From: Stichopus chloronotus
Taxonomy: Eukaryota > Echinodermata > Holothuroidea > Aspidochirotida > Stichopodidae
Direction: 5' to 3'
DNA length: 64,000 nucleotides
Assembly (NCBI GenBank): GCA_021234535.1
Contig: CM037840.1
Coordinates: 28,285,520 to 28,349,519 of the forward strand
The notes beneath the pieces were generated by a model. It was not told the DNA's origin and made no database searches. It saw nothing but the letters and a program-made list of their open reading frames with translations. Below, one piece after another: positions 1 through 15,300 of this stretch; the first letter of the stretch is position 1, and every line of letters begins with the position of its first letter. The position numbers and the translations under genes were made by a program.

Positions 1-268
1 TCCTCGAATTGAAGAGAATGGGATAAAATATTGGTCTTCTGAGTGAATCAAAAGCCAAAACCACCAGGAGTGAAGGGAGAGGTGCCAAGCTGGACCCAAA
101 GGTAATTGTTACATGCAAAACTCACATCTTGCTATTTCATGCCTTCTACCTTCTCATTTCTGAGCTTCCATCACTTGATACTGGTTTTAGATCTGTAAAC
201 GATACCCCCTCCACCTACCCTCCCATCCCTCCCCCCTATTGCGTCTTTGGTGAGAACACCGTACTCAC

Positions 269-348
269 CTCCAGAACAAAGACAGGACACCAGACCCCTC
301 TGCTGACTCTCACAGAATGGTAAGCAAACACCGGACATGCACTTGCCT
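269..348 (-). CDS. ADAM17: ADAM17-like exon 16 (membrane-proximal region), last exon in window
   Basis: Acceptor ATCTCAG, donor GTGAGT; phase 2 in, 1 out. [20 protein letters not shown] then SCLCSG matches [20 protein letters not shown] then CACNE. The next exon (expected CC pair and GRCVPY region) is not present between 1 and 268. Confidence 0.92.
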
Positions 349-3300
349 CTGAGATAAGAGAATATCAAGAAAAAGAATGCATCACAAGATGTGACCAATG
401 TTGCATTAGAGTATTTAAAACACAGAGAAAGAAACGCCTTTTAATAGATTGAGATGGCATGATTAGAGCCAAGGAGATAACACTTGATTTGCTGTAACTT
501 CAAGAGAGGAAACATATTACTTTTGAAAATACTTCAGGTGGCACAGACTGTTGGCTGAACTCTTCAAAAGTAAAAGTAATCATTTCACACAGCAAAGAAA
601 GTTTTTCAACACACATACTTCCCACCTATTTTGATCGTCGATTTTCCACACAAGTCACAAACCTCCCCTCTCGTTTGCCAGTGAGCACAATGGAAGAAGA
701 AATAAACGTTAACCTTGACTGTTTGTTGGGCATATATATATATATGTATGTGTATATACAGATATATATATATTGTATCATTATTATTGTAGGTGACCGA
801 CTTTTAGCCCCCAATTGCCTGATTCTGGCCAGTGCCTTAATCGACAAGTTAGATGGATTCATAATGACCACTTCTAATGCTTAATCGACAAGTTAGATGG
901 ATTCATAATGACCACTTCTAACGCTTAAGAAGACTCATTTGGGGACTTACTTGGGGAAAAAGAAAGCTATTTGAATCATTCCGAATCATTCAACTCAAAG
1001 ATGATCATGAAATATCAAAAATAATATCTGAAATAATTGTGATATACCAAAAATAATTGTAAAGGAAACATGCAACCGGTTTATATTTGTGACATATGTG
1101 TACATATGACGGGTGAATGGTGACATCTCTGGCACCTCTCAATGTGAATATGGACATCATATCAATGCGATAAATTATCTACATCATAGAAACAAAATTT
1201 TACAAATATTTTGTGGCTCAACAGTTTTGCAATGTAAAAGTAATGTTCATTTCACGTACCCATCAATGCAAGAGGAATTGTCCTGCCTCGGTTTCGATGG
1301 GGGACACTCGCTGCTGCTCCCTGTGCAGTAGGCAGTTTGGCTGCAGTCGGTGTCAAACTCAGAGGCCTGCCTGCAGATGACATCCCTTCCCGCGTATCGA
1401 CAGTTGCTGCAGCAAGGGTGGTTCTGGTCGCTGGTGTGTGAAAAGAGGTTAGCTTGTTAAGAAATACTATTCCACATAAATCAAAGGGTTAGTTTGTGTG
1501 TCCTGAACAGTGTTCAACAAACTGGAACAATCCAGATGTGACAAATTACGGTAACACACAGTTGAGTGTGACCTCATCTGACTACTGCATATTACTGCAA
1601 CTCCTACGTGAGGATGGATGGGGCTAAATCTGATCTCACCAGGTTGAAGAATATTGGGGCAACTCGGATGTAGGGCTGGACGCACGCAAATGCCATCGCT
1701 ACGATCGCTACTTGTTGCAGCTGAAAACTCCTTACATGTGTCAAAACAGGTCATAGGCACTGGTAAACCTGATCTCACATGTATTTGGTAACCTACACCA
1801 ACTTGCAGGTAACATAATAAGGTTGGACAAAAGCAAATATGTATCGCCAATCCTGCTTGTTCATAGCAGGAATTTTGTACCTAACACAATCGACTGGGTG
1901 CATGCACACACTGTATCTTACGCGACAAGTTCTACTGTAACTTGTATTAAGCATGCAATGGTGGGTGGTGTACAAAACTGTGATCTCACCTGCACAAGGC
2001 ACCGGGCTTCAGCTGGCAAGATGAATCGCAGCAGGGATCGTTGTTGTTCCTGCCTCTGTGTCCCGCATCGCAGGCTTCTTTGTCGTCGATCCTGTAGTTC
2101 CCGCACCAGGAGGTACCAGACTCCTCTGGTTACAAAAAAAAAGAAAAAAAAAACTATGAAGATACGAGTCGCTATCACCACATCCATATGGAATCACTAG
2201 GAGGGGGTGACCCAAACAAATTATATCCCTATGATTTCTTTTGATGGCGATATTATCAGGAATAGCTCTTACAATCGGTCTAAAAATCAAACCAGGGATC
2301 CCTTCACACTTTGTTTCATCGCTCCATACTTTAGATTATCACTCTAAGGTTTCATCTATGGCTCTGCACTTAGCACTATCACACCAAACATTAATTCGTT
2401 GCTCCATACTTATTAAAGTTATCACTCGACACATTCATTAATTGCTCTATACTTATTGAGTTATAAGTCCACACCTTGATTCACTGCTTCATACTTATTA
2501 AGTTGTCACTCCATACACTGATTCATATGCATTATTATCAATCTTAACAAATTAATTGCTCCACACTTACTGTTAATCAAACATTAATTGACAGCTCCAT
2601 CTTCCATTACATCAGTCCACCACTCTAAACTTTAATAGTTACCACTCTAAAGATCAACCCACTGTTCTCTGCCGACAGTTCTCACTATAAGCATTCATCA
2701 ATGCTCCTTACAATGCTCATCAATGCACCTTTCTCTCAGAGGAATGTGATTCATTGCTCTGCACTTACGAATGTTGCTCTACTGTTTATTCACTGCACCA
2801 TTTTCCTTTATATCAGTCCACTACTCTACACTTAGTTACCACTCTAAAGACTAATTCACTGCTCTCTACTAACAATTTACTTTAAACACTATAAACACAC
2901 AAAGATTCCTGCTCCAACTTAGACATCCCTCAAAACACAGAATTCATTGCTCTACCCTTAGGGATGCCACTCCTCTAACATTAACTCCATGCTTTGTACT
3001 TAATTAGTAAACACTTAATGAATTAATGCACTGCTCTACAGTTGAACCAATTACTCCGACCATTGACTTATTGCTCTACGCTCGAGGCATCATCACGCTA
3101 TGCAATGACTCAGGAATTCGATACTTGAAGTCACTGCTGTGTGTGTACACTGATTCATTGCCCTACAACACATGGAGTATAAAATTTGAATTTTAAATTT
3201 GAAACTTTGAGGATCAGGGAGGCTCATGAAATGGGTTCATCAGGGACCCTATACCATGTTGACTGGGTATGAACACCGGAAGATTCACCTACTCCTTTTA

Positions 3301-6300
3301 GATAAGTGTCCAGAGGATAACAAGGCAGGGGTAAAACCAGACCATCACCAACGCAAACCCAAACCTGCTCCCAGGACCGCCATTTAACGCCCCCATCGAA
3401 CAGACGAGAGTGCATCCCCCAGTCTTTTAGTTGCTTTCCTGAAGGCTGGGAGGGGTGGAGAACCTGCCTAGCTAAGCAGCTCATCAGCTGCACCAAGCAA
3501 CCTGAAGCAGACAAAACCTAAATCGGACAACAGGAACCCAAATAACCCCCTCAGTACCACTTCGAATCCCCAGAAGCTTTCCAAAGAAATCAGTGCATCT
3601 AGACTGATGACTGTAGGTAAAGAGTGATGCATCGGTGTCCTGAGTGATGAAATGGGGGGCGACAAAATGGAAGGGAAGGACAATCCTTGAGTCCGCTGGC
3701 ACTTTACACATTGATCCATCACTCTGTGCCTTCAGTAATCGATCTAGACACATTGATTTCTTCCCTCTTTCAAGTAGATCGACTCACTCGTAAAACACAA
3801 CGGAGATTTACTCTCGAGGACACGCACGATCAGGTGTTTGCTGCAGACCGAAAATTTCTGAGAAAACGACAGAAATTATGAAATGTTAGGCAACATAATA
3901 TTAAAGCTTATCCTGACAGAAAAATCTGCCTGATATTTGAAGGCGAAAAATTAAAAAAAAAAGGGGAGAAAAAGAGACAATTTCACAGACACATGAAGTC
4001 TTTTCATGCATTTCCATTCGTTCTCTCGTTTCTACTACTGTGATCTTTGAAATTACGACAATTTCATACAATTTCTGCTTAAACGTGTACATTTCACTCC
4101 ATTTTAATGATCCAGACATTTTCAATCTCACCTTGTTATTGGTCTGATCACCAGTAACAGAGGCAGGGTACATCAGATATTTTCCTCCTGCAGCCGTGGA
4201 CGGGGAGCACTCGTCGTCCGTCCCCGGGTCGTGCTCGCTCCCGAAGTTGTGTCCCAATTCTGCAGGGAAAAAAGAAACTGTGGTCTGAGGGCTTAATCCT
4301 CATCTTTCAGGATTCCTACCAAAATATTATGGGTGGGGGGAGGTGATGAAATGGAAGAGAGGGAGAATCCTAAGGTCTGTTTTTCGGTTGAAGTTACACA
4401 TCATGCTATTTATCATGTGGAAAACACCTTGTCTACACCTCTGTCACATTGACGAAAGATGTCGGTTTTCGTACCGATTCCGAAGTTTGGACGGTCAGAT
4501 CAGTAATAATGAATGTCTAAATGGTTATCGTTTTGAAAAATGAGAATTCAACATCTGCGACGTACGATTGGCTGGCCGGATACGCTTACGGTGGGATGAT
4601 GCTACGCACACAGGTAAGTGCAGTGCGGAGTGACCGTTTATGACCTTTTCAGTTACATTGAGAGACAAACACGTTTCCCCGTACTACCACTGGAATGATT
4701 CTTTCCAGCAAAGAGCTGGTAGGTCAGAGGAGCAACCACCATCCGAGTCCGATCGACTGCCATTCCCAGTCTCTGAATATTCCTCCGCTGCTGCAGCAGT
4801 TTGCTATGATTCTATGATGCTCACTTTGACAGAAACTGAATGACAGAACATCCATCCAAGAGATGAGGGGGAGGGTTGGGGTTGCAGGACTCACCGTGAG
4901 CAGTCACAAGATCTGCCTCATCCGTGAGGACATTTCTTCCCCAGTTCAGGGTGGTGGTCAGTCCTGTGTTCAGATATTGGTCACCGGAGGGTGAAGGATA
5001 CTCTGCAGAAGGAAACAAGAAGCAGAGAGAGGGAGAAGGAGATCAAAGTCCACGAAGCAACCACATTATAGTTACTCAGAAAGCACTGTAAAACATGATG
5101 CCATTACAGGATAAAATATAGCAGGAAAAGGAGCTATGCCGTCTGCTCTGCGTAAACGAACCTCCCGCCTCTCACAACATGGAAACCCTCTCCCACCCCA
5201 TTCCACATTCAGACCATCTCCAATAACCTTCCACTGCATCCCACATTGAGTTTCTATCCCCATCTGAGCCTTTGTTCCCTTGATCTCCCCACAATAAACC
5301 TCTTCTCCACACCTTTGCACAATAGATCCAATTCATCTGCTGTGATTTTAACATCTACCCATTTACAACCATTTTTCACATATTTGAGTTTCTCCCTCCC
5401 CTCTCACCACTTTGGTATCCCTGCATAATACATCTCATTTCTGAGGCAGTCTCTTCCTTCATTCTTTTGAACAGTTCTTCCTTTCACTATCAGCCATTGC
5501 TGAGCAGCGGAGGTCTTTATCCCTAAGAAGGCCCACCTTTGAAGATGAAGTCCTGCCTCCCTCAAAAACAACCTTCAAGTTATGATCATAGTAACTGGTA
5601 CATCTATGCACTTGATGCAGGGCAGGGCAAACCAAGAAACTGCCTCCCGACCAATCCCATATTTGAGTCCATCACTGACCACCTTCCGCTGCTCCCTCAC
5701 TGAGCCTTTGTTCCCTCCACCTTCCCACACTAAAGTCCCTTTTCCACACCCTCCCACGCTAAATTCATGTGCGCTCCATTTTAACATCTATCAATCTATC
5801 ACCATTTTCTCCCCACATGAACCCCCCCTCTCACCACTTCCAATACTCTTAAGTAACTTTGGTATCTCTGCACGACACACCTCATTTCTGACACCATTCT
5901 CGTAATTCTCTCGTACTTTGAACAGGCCTTGAATTCTTTCACTATCTGTCATTATTGGGGAGAGGTGCTCTTCATTCTTACAAAGACCCACTTTTGAAAA
6001 TCAAATCATGCCTTCGTACCAAAACAATCTTCCTTCAAGTTACCATCTCAGTATCCGGTACATGTGTACACCCAAAGCAATGCAAACCAAGAACAACTGA
6101 CTGTTACTTACTGATCTTTGAATGGATTTTAAACCAAAACAAAATTCTTTAAGAGCCTCGTAATGTTTGGCAATAACAATTTCCAGGAGAAACACCACAC
6201 AGGTTAAGAACCATAACATTGCAAACCTGCCCCCCTTCCCCTCCCCCCAAGGCCATTTAAGCAAGACTGTGAGGGTGTCAAGTTGACACTTGGTAGAACG

Positions 6301-9300
6301 AAGTACCGATTTGAATTTTCAAAGAACCGTTGATGGAATGCATATATAAATCTCCGACCATTTTGTTCTCTGGCGAGTTAAATCTTACTTTTGGTGCAGA
6401 TTCCTCCCACCGCGTTCGTTCTCGGAGTTCCGATGTAGGCGAGGCCCAGCACCCCCTCATGGAAGTCTTGAAAGGTGAAGAGGTGGGCCAAGCAAAATGA
6501 GCTGTGATCTATTTTGCTGTAAGCCTGAATGGTATGAGACAACATGATGTTCTTACATGAGAAAAGTACAACATCCCTACAATTTAAAATATGACAAAAA
6601 CACACTAAGAGTCACATTTCTGGAACGGCATCTATCTGAAACGGCATCTATCTTTCAACCTTGCATACATGACAAAATTTTTAAAATGTAGGGAACCTAA
6701 AGAAAATCTGCTCTCCCCCATTTCATCTGCTGGTATATTATATACATACATATATGCTACACATGAAAGACAAGATGTGAAACTTTCGTTGCCATGACTG
6801 AATGGGTGGACGGCTTTGTCATTATTGTTGCTGACCATTCAACAACATTTCGTCGTCATTTGCCATCGTCATACCAGAAGAATGTATTCGCTGTACTGAT
6901 GATCAGCTGGTCAAATTACAAGACGATGTCTCACTACGCAGGGAATCCTGTCACTTTTAGCGAGCTGACTCAATGAATCCAAGATCAGCATTCGCTTTGT
7001 AATCCAGAATGTGAGGTAGGAAAAACCCCTGAAAAATTCATTAGCGGACAGCCTGTTCAATGGCACTTAACAAATTTGTAGTTTAGCTCTGTGACTTCTT
7101 ACACAGAAGACACTATCACATCACCATGCTAGCCAATGCCACAAGGAGGGGGGGGGAACTTATTAGAAACCACCGAATATGCTTTAATATGCTTCAGTTT
7201 TAAAAATCTGTGTTCAAAACCAGCAGTTGCTTAGAAATAGCAGGGTTAGCCATCAGGTTGACGTGACTGTAAGGCTAGCTTTTTAGGGTGAAAAGTGAGC
7301 TACAATGATTTGAAGCTAGCAGAGAGTCAATGACACCTCGGATTCGGACAAAGTGAGCATGTATGCACGCTGTTGGAAACAGAAACAAAAAAGACCTACG
7401 GTAATTTTGGTATAACTGCAAAAAAACTTATGTTTCCCTGGAAAATGTCAGCAAACACTAAGAACTCTGGTATTCCATATTAATCCACAAGTCTTACATC
7501 TCTGGGTTCTGTGTCCACTATGTTCACTATCCAATGAAATCTTCAGTAAAAATTCACGAGACTATTACGAGACATTTAAAAAAAAGATCAAACCTCCAAC
7601 AGATCCCGAACATCCCAGGCGACTCCGTCAGGTTTGAAGCTGTTGTAATGATCGGTTCGGTCAAGGTTCGGGGAATCGTGAACCATGATCTGCATGGGAA
7701 AAGGACAACGACAACTAACTTATCAAAAAAACAAAGAAAAACTCTCCTTCACGACAACTGATCGCTACTTTTGTGAGTCTCTGTTGAGATGCAAATTGTG
7801 TTTCCAGACTTTGCTACACATCGAGCACACATTTGTGCGTAATTGTCGCTGCTGGCGAAACCCTCCGGACAAACAATTGCAATGAGCACCACCTTAATAG
7901 CATTTGCAAGTGGTCAGTGTTGGAGGTCAGTCACTGGTGGATCTGGGGGTTATGGGGTCATGGTCCCTCCCAATGGTAGTTAAATAAAAAAATAAAACAA
8001 CTGTCTCAAGAATTCACATAGAGAGGAAACAAAAAATTCTAAGAAAGCAATTAACTTCTCTATTGCACATTTTTGTTATACCAAATAGTGAGTGAGATTA
8101 TTTAGTTGCAATAAAATTTTCCAAAGGAGAGAGGGAATGGCTTTATGCCTTAACATTTGTTTTACACCTCCTCACCTGTATCTCCCCGCCTTACCTGTTT
8201 GATTTCAAAACCAAACCCTCGGTAACCTTGCTTCCATTCTGTGTTCTTGTAGATGCCGTTGACTGTGTCGATGAGGCTGATCTGACATGATCGAGAGAAA
8301 TACGACTTGTTGTAACCTTCGCAGGTCGCCCGTGATTGGGGAAAAAATGAAACTAGCCTACAATCCTACTATTACAAATAACTGGCAAATAACAATAAAT
8401 TAGAGTACAAATGTGGCGAACAACCACTGCCTCGGTGTCAGCGACACTTTACCTGTGGAGGTGATTAAGTGCCATACACATAGTACATTCACTGTAAAAC
8501 AGTTTACACTGTTTTACAGTGAATGATGCAAATAAGACGCTACGTCACACAGCTGGCTGATTGACTAATAAATCAAATGAAAACTAAGTGGACTGACAGA
8601 ATGGAACATTGCAATTTTTACGCGGCCAGTCATCGCCACCCTGCCCCACAACAAAGTGCCAGCAGTCCAACAAAAATTTGCCCCAGTGCAATGTCACCTT
8701 TTGTTAGTCACCTTGAGACCATTAACTGCACGTTCAACGTTTATTTGCAGCAATTACGAGATGTAAGTATTGCCACACATGTCTTCTTGGAAAATTACTA
8801 TTTTTAACGTTAACGTGAGGTTATATTCCTTTATTATAGTTTTCACTTTGTTTTTACAAAATCTGTTAAATGACTGAAGCGCTTTAGAAACAAAAGGACC
8901 AGAACGTGATCTTGAGTCAGATTTCTTCGAGAGTGTCGTAAGATATCGATCGTCAAGACGCCGACTCGAAGATTACGACCACCTCTTTAAGACTGGCAGC
9001 GGTCAGTACACCCCGTGCGGGATGCAGAAGCGGAGACAAAAGCACAGATGTCTTTTTAAAAAAAAAAAAGAAAAATCAATCGCACAAATGATTTCGGAAA
9101 AAATGTTTCGACGAGCCTACCAAGTAGTTGATGGAGATGTTCATGCTGCTCAACCCCATCTTTTGAAAGAATCTGTAATCAGCCGTCAAGAGGAGGGGAC
9201 ACGTGTTGACCGGAGGGGGCGCCTGCCTCTTATCCCTGAGGTGAGAAGACTCTGAAAGGAGGGGGCAAAAAAAAAGCGAACCGGAACGAACGAGTGCGTT

Positions 9301-12300
9301 GTAGATTCGATGGTCCAATTATGGGCACGACACTGTAGCATTCAGGATGTGTGTCGAACTACCTAAGCTTTACGTGAATTATGAGATCTGTACAAGCTTC
9401 CTTTCTTTGAGATCATGCCTATAAGGTTTCCAATTTGACCCATGTTGACCTCAACTTCTGACATTTAACCTCCACTAAAAACTAAAAGGTTCTTGCACTC
9501 AATGAGATGCACTGATGCCCTGAGGTATGTTTACAAGAATTTTGTAATAAGACCTTGCTGACCTAAAATGACCTTTAACCCTCACCGAAGACAACAGAAT
9601 TCTTGTATATGTATGAGATACACCTGTATACTAAATATGAGATCTGTGAAAGCTTCCCTTCTTGATATAATGTGATTACAAGGTTTTCACAATTTGACCC
9701 ATTTTGACCCAAAGGACCTTTAATCTCCACCAGAAACAATAGGGTTCTTCCTCCTAATATGACAAGCCTAAATACCAAGTATGAAGAGTATCCATCCTTC
9801 TCGTCTAGGGATATCATGTACACAGGGTTTTCAGTATTTGACCTCTGGTGACCCCAGATGACCTCCACCAACCTTTCCTATTAATATGAAAAACCTACAT
9901 ACCAAGCATGAAGAGTATCCAGCATTCCTATCTGGAGATATTGCATACACAAGGTTTTCAGTATTTGACCTCTGGTGACCCCAAATGACCTTTGCCCTCC
10001 ACCAAAAACAATAGGGTTCTTCCTCTTATTATGACAAGCCTACATACTACATATGAAGAGTATCCATTATTCCTTACTGATGATATTGCTTGCACAAGGT
10101 TTTCAGTATCTGACCTTTGGTGACCCCACATGACCTTTGATTTCCACCAAAAACAATAGGGTTCTTTCTCTCACAATATAACAGACCTACATACCAAGTA
10201 TGAAGAGCATTTATCATTCCTCTCTGGCGACATCGTGCACAAAAGTTAAGTGGCAAAAGGATGTGGACCTCTCTCGAGAGGGCAAGGAATGAGGATGGGG
10301 GAGCAGGGAAGCAAAGCAGACGACAGGGAACGAGAATGATTGGTGGCAGTACAGGTGAGATAACATTTCACATGAAACTTTAAAAGGAAGGATGAAGTTA
10401 AAGTTTTATCTGACTATTTAATTACACCCTGTGATCACTGCAGGGCATATTTAACAACTCTTCGAGATTTTCACACTCCAGAAAATATCACTCTCAGAGA
10501 CATTGTACAAAGGGTCACCAATACACGTGACTCACCTTGATGAGTCCCGCCCACTGTTTCAGCAGCTCTTTCGTATTTCAATCCATCTGGCAAGAAGTGG
10601 CTGCTGGCGCAATATGCCGAGCTGAGTATGGAAAGCGGACAAAAAAGTTGTAGAATGTATGACTTCACTCAAAATAATACCATCTGTCCACGAAATGTGA
10701 CAAAATGTGGAAGCGTTTTGGGAGGTTTCTCTTAAAAAGGACAAGAATATCTCAGACCATTGAAATGTTTAAGCAGTCAAAGCAATCCAGTTAGAAAAGA
10801 TGGGTCCAATTGCTGGAGCTTCGTGCTTTCAGTTAAAAATTAGTACTTTAATCTTAAAATTGTGGCAGACCATCAATTTTGTATGGCACATATATGTGAC
10901 CAACATGTTTTGAAGTTTTAAATTCTGTCAAGTAGAACCCTTAGAAGAAAGGTTTTCACTCCAAACTGACCTGGAATTTCTCTTCACGTCCGATGATTTG
11001 TATGCAATCATACTGAAACCATGAGGCTCCGAGATGTGCCTCCATGACGGCTGTTGACAGGAGAAGGCAGAGAGCAAAAAAAAAAAAAATACAGCAAATG
11101 CACTTTTTGCAATAGACAGGCTTATCTCATTTCCTGCATCCTCTTTGTTACAATGAGAGATTATGAGGGAACAATTGGGATGCACGTTTACAGCAATGCT
11201 GAAAAATGTTTTAAAAAAATGCCTTGATCCCTTTAAAAATGATAATGAACTAAAAATTCACGAGATTCTTTTGACAATGTTGTCATTCCATGTTTTCAAG
11301 TTTCAGTTTTAAACATCAGCTGATCGATATTTTAATCAGAGAGGCTTGCCTCAGTACCTACTGAGCTGTTCATTCAGGTGCTGAGTGGCACAACATCAAA
11401 CGACATGAATTTACCTACTAGGACAGTTAATTCAAGGACTCAAGATATTTCAAGCAGAGTAGGAGAATATCGACGATTTAATTGGAATGACTTCCTGGAG
11501 GAGGTTCTCAGATGCTTGAATAGTCGTTAGACAAATCCTAAATGCCATTGAGATGGATAAATTGAAATAAGTGTCTTAACAGAAAGCTCAGGTACCCGGC
11601 CTAAATTTAATACCAGTTTCTAAAACTCAATTCTTGGTTTCCTCATTAAGTTAACATTTCATAATTTGACAATTTCACAATTTGATAACCACTTCATTTT
11701 GCCTTCTTCCACCTTTGAAAGGACCAATTCCAACCATAAAATATTACATATCGTGTACCTACCTCAATCCTGTATTCTTCCTCTGGAGTGACAATCTTGG
11801 CTGTAAGATCTTCTCCATCAAAATGTGCTGTGACTGCAGAATCAGGCATGCCTGGAACAAGGGTTAGTCAAGAAACAATGAAGAAAAAAGAAAAAGATCT
11901 GCACCTTTCTTATGAAGTAGTTGTTTTCATTAAATTCAACTCAAAGATCGAAATCCAGTGTTATTCTGTAGACCAACCATCATATGACCTAATGAGTTCC
12001 TTGCTATGTACCGCAAGCTTCTTACTATCATCAGTTTTTCATTGACCTACATCCTTCAAGGTTTATACTAATGCCTGTATAAAGGAGTCTACATCAACTT
12101 TAAACTGTAGGATAGGCTTTTTCGATCACCCATCAGCAACAAGTTACCGAACAAAAACAATATTGGATCAAAGGATAGGAACAAGTGGCACAATTCTTCC
12201 CTGTGAAATTTTGGCAAGTGATTGTTTGCTCTGAATGGAATCCTCCCATTAATAGCATCTTACTTCTCACAATGCAAAAGCAGTCTCCCCAATGTGATAA

Positions 12301-15300
12301 TCACCAAGCTGCAAAAATTGGGCACAGCAAATAAAATCGTGTAGTACGCGTATTCATCAGCGTAGGCTAGGATTAGTTAATTTCCATGCACGTATGGGTA
12401 GCAAGTACTAAAGTTTATTGCTTAAAGCGCACAGTTGTTACCACAATGTGCTGTACAGCAAACGCAATTCCGACAGATTGTCATTCAGTTTCATCCTGCG
12501 ACTCTCGAACGAAGTCAACTCCTTTCAAGGAACATGTCACGTGGTTTTCAACAAGCCAAAGACATTTGACTGTCTTACTATTCTCACCTTTCACATGTCC
12601 CCTATAGAAGGCCCTCTTGTTGATGTGGTGCTGCTTCTTGATCCCGTTTCCGTCGACCGAGAAGGCCTTGAAGTCATCGTGAAAGATGTCCGTCCTCTGT
12701 GACAAGTCCATTGTGAATTGCCTTGAAAGTAAAATCAACGCCTGCCAATTGTCGGTCTGCCAACAGATCTCGAACTCTGCTTACATTTGACAAAACTTAT
12801 AAATAGAGAAGGCGTCGCATCTTTAAATTTGATGGGGTATGAAGAGCCTTTGACAACGAATTCGTCATCATGGGTTTTGTTGGAGGATGCTTTTTCATGA
12901 AGAAGGTCAAATAACATAAAAACAAAAAGAGAGCTTTAGGCTTTCAAGTGGACTCAGGTAAAAAAAAAAGAAGGATGTGTCAAGAATGAAAACTCTCAAT
13001 TGAATCGGAGAAAATTGGAATTTTGCAGATCATAAGTAAAATCAAAGTCTTACTCAGGATTCTGTATCCAATCCACAAATATTGGTTTTAGAAATATGAT
13101 TTTTATTCCTGTAAAACAAACACCCTATTTCCCTTTACAAACAACTTAAATAACAATTTACTGAGCCAACTGTAAGGGTGTTTAGTCTTATAGGGTACAG
13201 ACCTGACAGCACTTTTAATTTGTTCATAGTTTGACATGTCAAATATTACTTTCAATACTTTCATCTGCATTGCAAGATACAAACCATAGCAATTCACCAT
13301 ATATACTGCTTCAAATCTAGTTTCACACATTACATAATGAATCACAAGAAGCAAAACCAGGAAGTCAAAGGGCTTTGTGATTCCTCGCCAATATTATGAT
13401 AAAGGACAACCAACAAACCAATACTGAATATCAATCACCTTACCGTTCTTGAGATACTGTACCGTGTCTACCACATTTTCAGGCTGTGGCTTTTGCTGAC
13501 CTCATATGACTTTTGAACTTTCCAAAACATGATAAAGAGCATACATCTACTCATTAAGGCAACCAATGTTTGTCAGACCTAAACTTCTGGTGAACTCAGA
13601 TAACCTTTGACCTCACTGAAAATCACCAGAGGCCATCTACTAACAATGGACAACCTTCACACCAAGTTTGAAGTTCAGCTACTTTGGTAATCCCTTAGAG
13701 AGATATCGTGTTTAGGAGGTTTCCCTGCTATGATCTCTATTCACCTTATGAGACCAGTGACCTCCCCTACACTTATTATGCACCGAGAGAGCTCTACCAG
13801 CGTCAGGGTTGTTCATTTTGTTTTTATTTTTACAGCACCTATATAATGAATATGAAACAGCACAGGTCCAAATGGTGTATTAGAATATCTACTACTGAAG
13901 TCTTCACTCCTCGGTCGATATTGGGAATTGCGGTATTTGGTGAAAGGGAGCACTGTGTTTACAAATAACCTGCAAACTGATCACATCATTGTGGCATCAG
14001 TGATCCTGAGTTGTTTTGACTAACTGAATATTCATAACTATCATACTTCCCATTTGGTTTGTTCAAAGAAGCACATGGTTCATTTGCATGGCAAGTGTAG
14101 ACCACTTCATTATCATATTTTTCACTTCTTGTCATTATGTTACAATTTGAAATCATATGGCAGAACTAACCACCTGAAACCTACTTATTTTCCTGAATTG
14201 TGTCTGAATGGTACAATTTAAAGGGTCAACAAACTTTTGGACATGAAATTTCAATGTTTTTACTTTTTGTCTGTGCATGCGATCACTTCAGTGTATCTTT
14301 GTAAGGATGTTCTGAATATGTTAGAAACGGTTCAGTTGTGACTGAAGAGTCTTACAACAGAAATAGAGAATTCTGAATCAGGTTGATGTATCTGTTTGAT
14401 GAAGCTGATTGATGAATCTTGTTTACTCTGGTTGGCAAAATACTCGACTTCTGCCCCTTTTTTTTCTTAGGGATTATTTGCATGCCTCCCTTGTTAACAC
14501 ATTAAAAGTATTCATTTATGTCAATTAAACAGTTGTTTTGAGTTTTGCATCACCTTCTCTGAAAATTTGGGTGGTTAAACACCTGGGATCAAAGTATTAT
14601 TCTAATTGTGTAGGATTAGTTGACTTAAATAATGTTGCCAGATGAATGATGTTGAATTGGAATCGCCTAAAGTCTCTGAGCTAATTGAGCAGCTTATCTG
14701 CACTCGATTTGGTGGGTCTTAAAAGTGTTAACAGTAACTAAACGCGCACCTGCCATCTGGCAGAACTTTTTACTGTACTTTATGTTTAAGTTGAGAATAC
14801 ACACAATTGAGTTGGAAGCCTCAATACAGTAATACTCTGCCCTTTACTATTACACACTTCAAGCACAGCAAATCGAAGGAAGAGCTTTATAAACTAGTGC
14901 CCAGTACCCACCAATCCAAACAAAGGATCAACACATAGATACTTTATGTTATTACCATGTGAAAGACTATGGGAGACAATCTACCTTTTCCAGGTTTCAG
15001 GCACATTTTTTGGTCAACAATCTGCAGAAAAGAGTTACATTCTTCACATCTTAACTAGTAACATCTGTTGCTTAGATGTGAAGAAGCATGGTGGAGACGT
15101 TTGATACACATTGACAATGGATTGAGACCCTGACACCATTTTAAACGAGTACCTGAATGTCCAGCTAAAGTGACAATATCTCCATACATGTAATGTATTG
15201 AGGAAATAAAAAACATGATTTTTATTGTGATTCTAATGGGCTTGATTTAAATCAACCCTGACCAATGTTCACAGTTTGAAGTTCCAGCAAGTTTCAGCTG

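Noticed and set aside
1630..1765. Minus-strand cysteine-containing frame ([19 protein letters not shown]) that looked like an ADAM17 disintegrin exon
   Set aside because: Its possible acceptors give the wrong phase and its cysteines do not fit. The segment at 1260-1430 joins exon 14 in phase and matches the family cysteine for cysteine.
3224..3753. Overlapping minus-strand frames of 84-96 codons
   Set aside because: Three different frames are open over the same DNA, as expected of GC-richer non-coding sequence, and none continues the ADAM17 reading.
9360..10245. Regular direct repeats as a possible CRISPR array
   Set aside because: Units are about 130 bp, diverged, without unique spacers, in an animal intron; this is a minisatellite.
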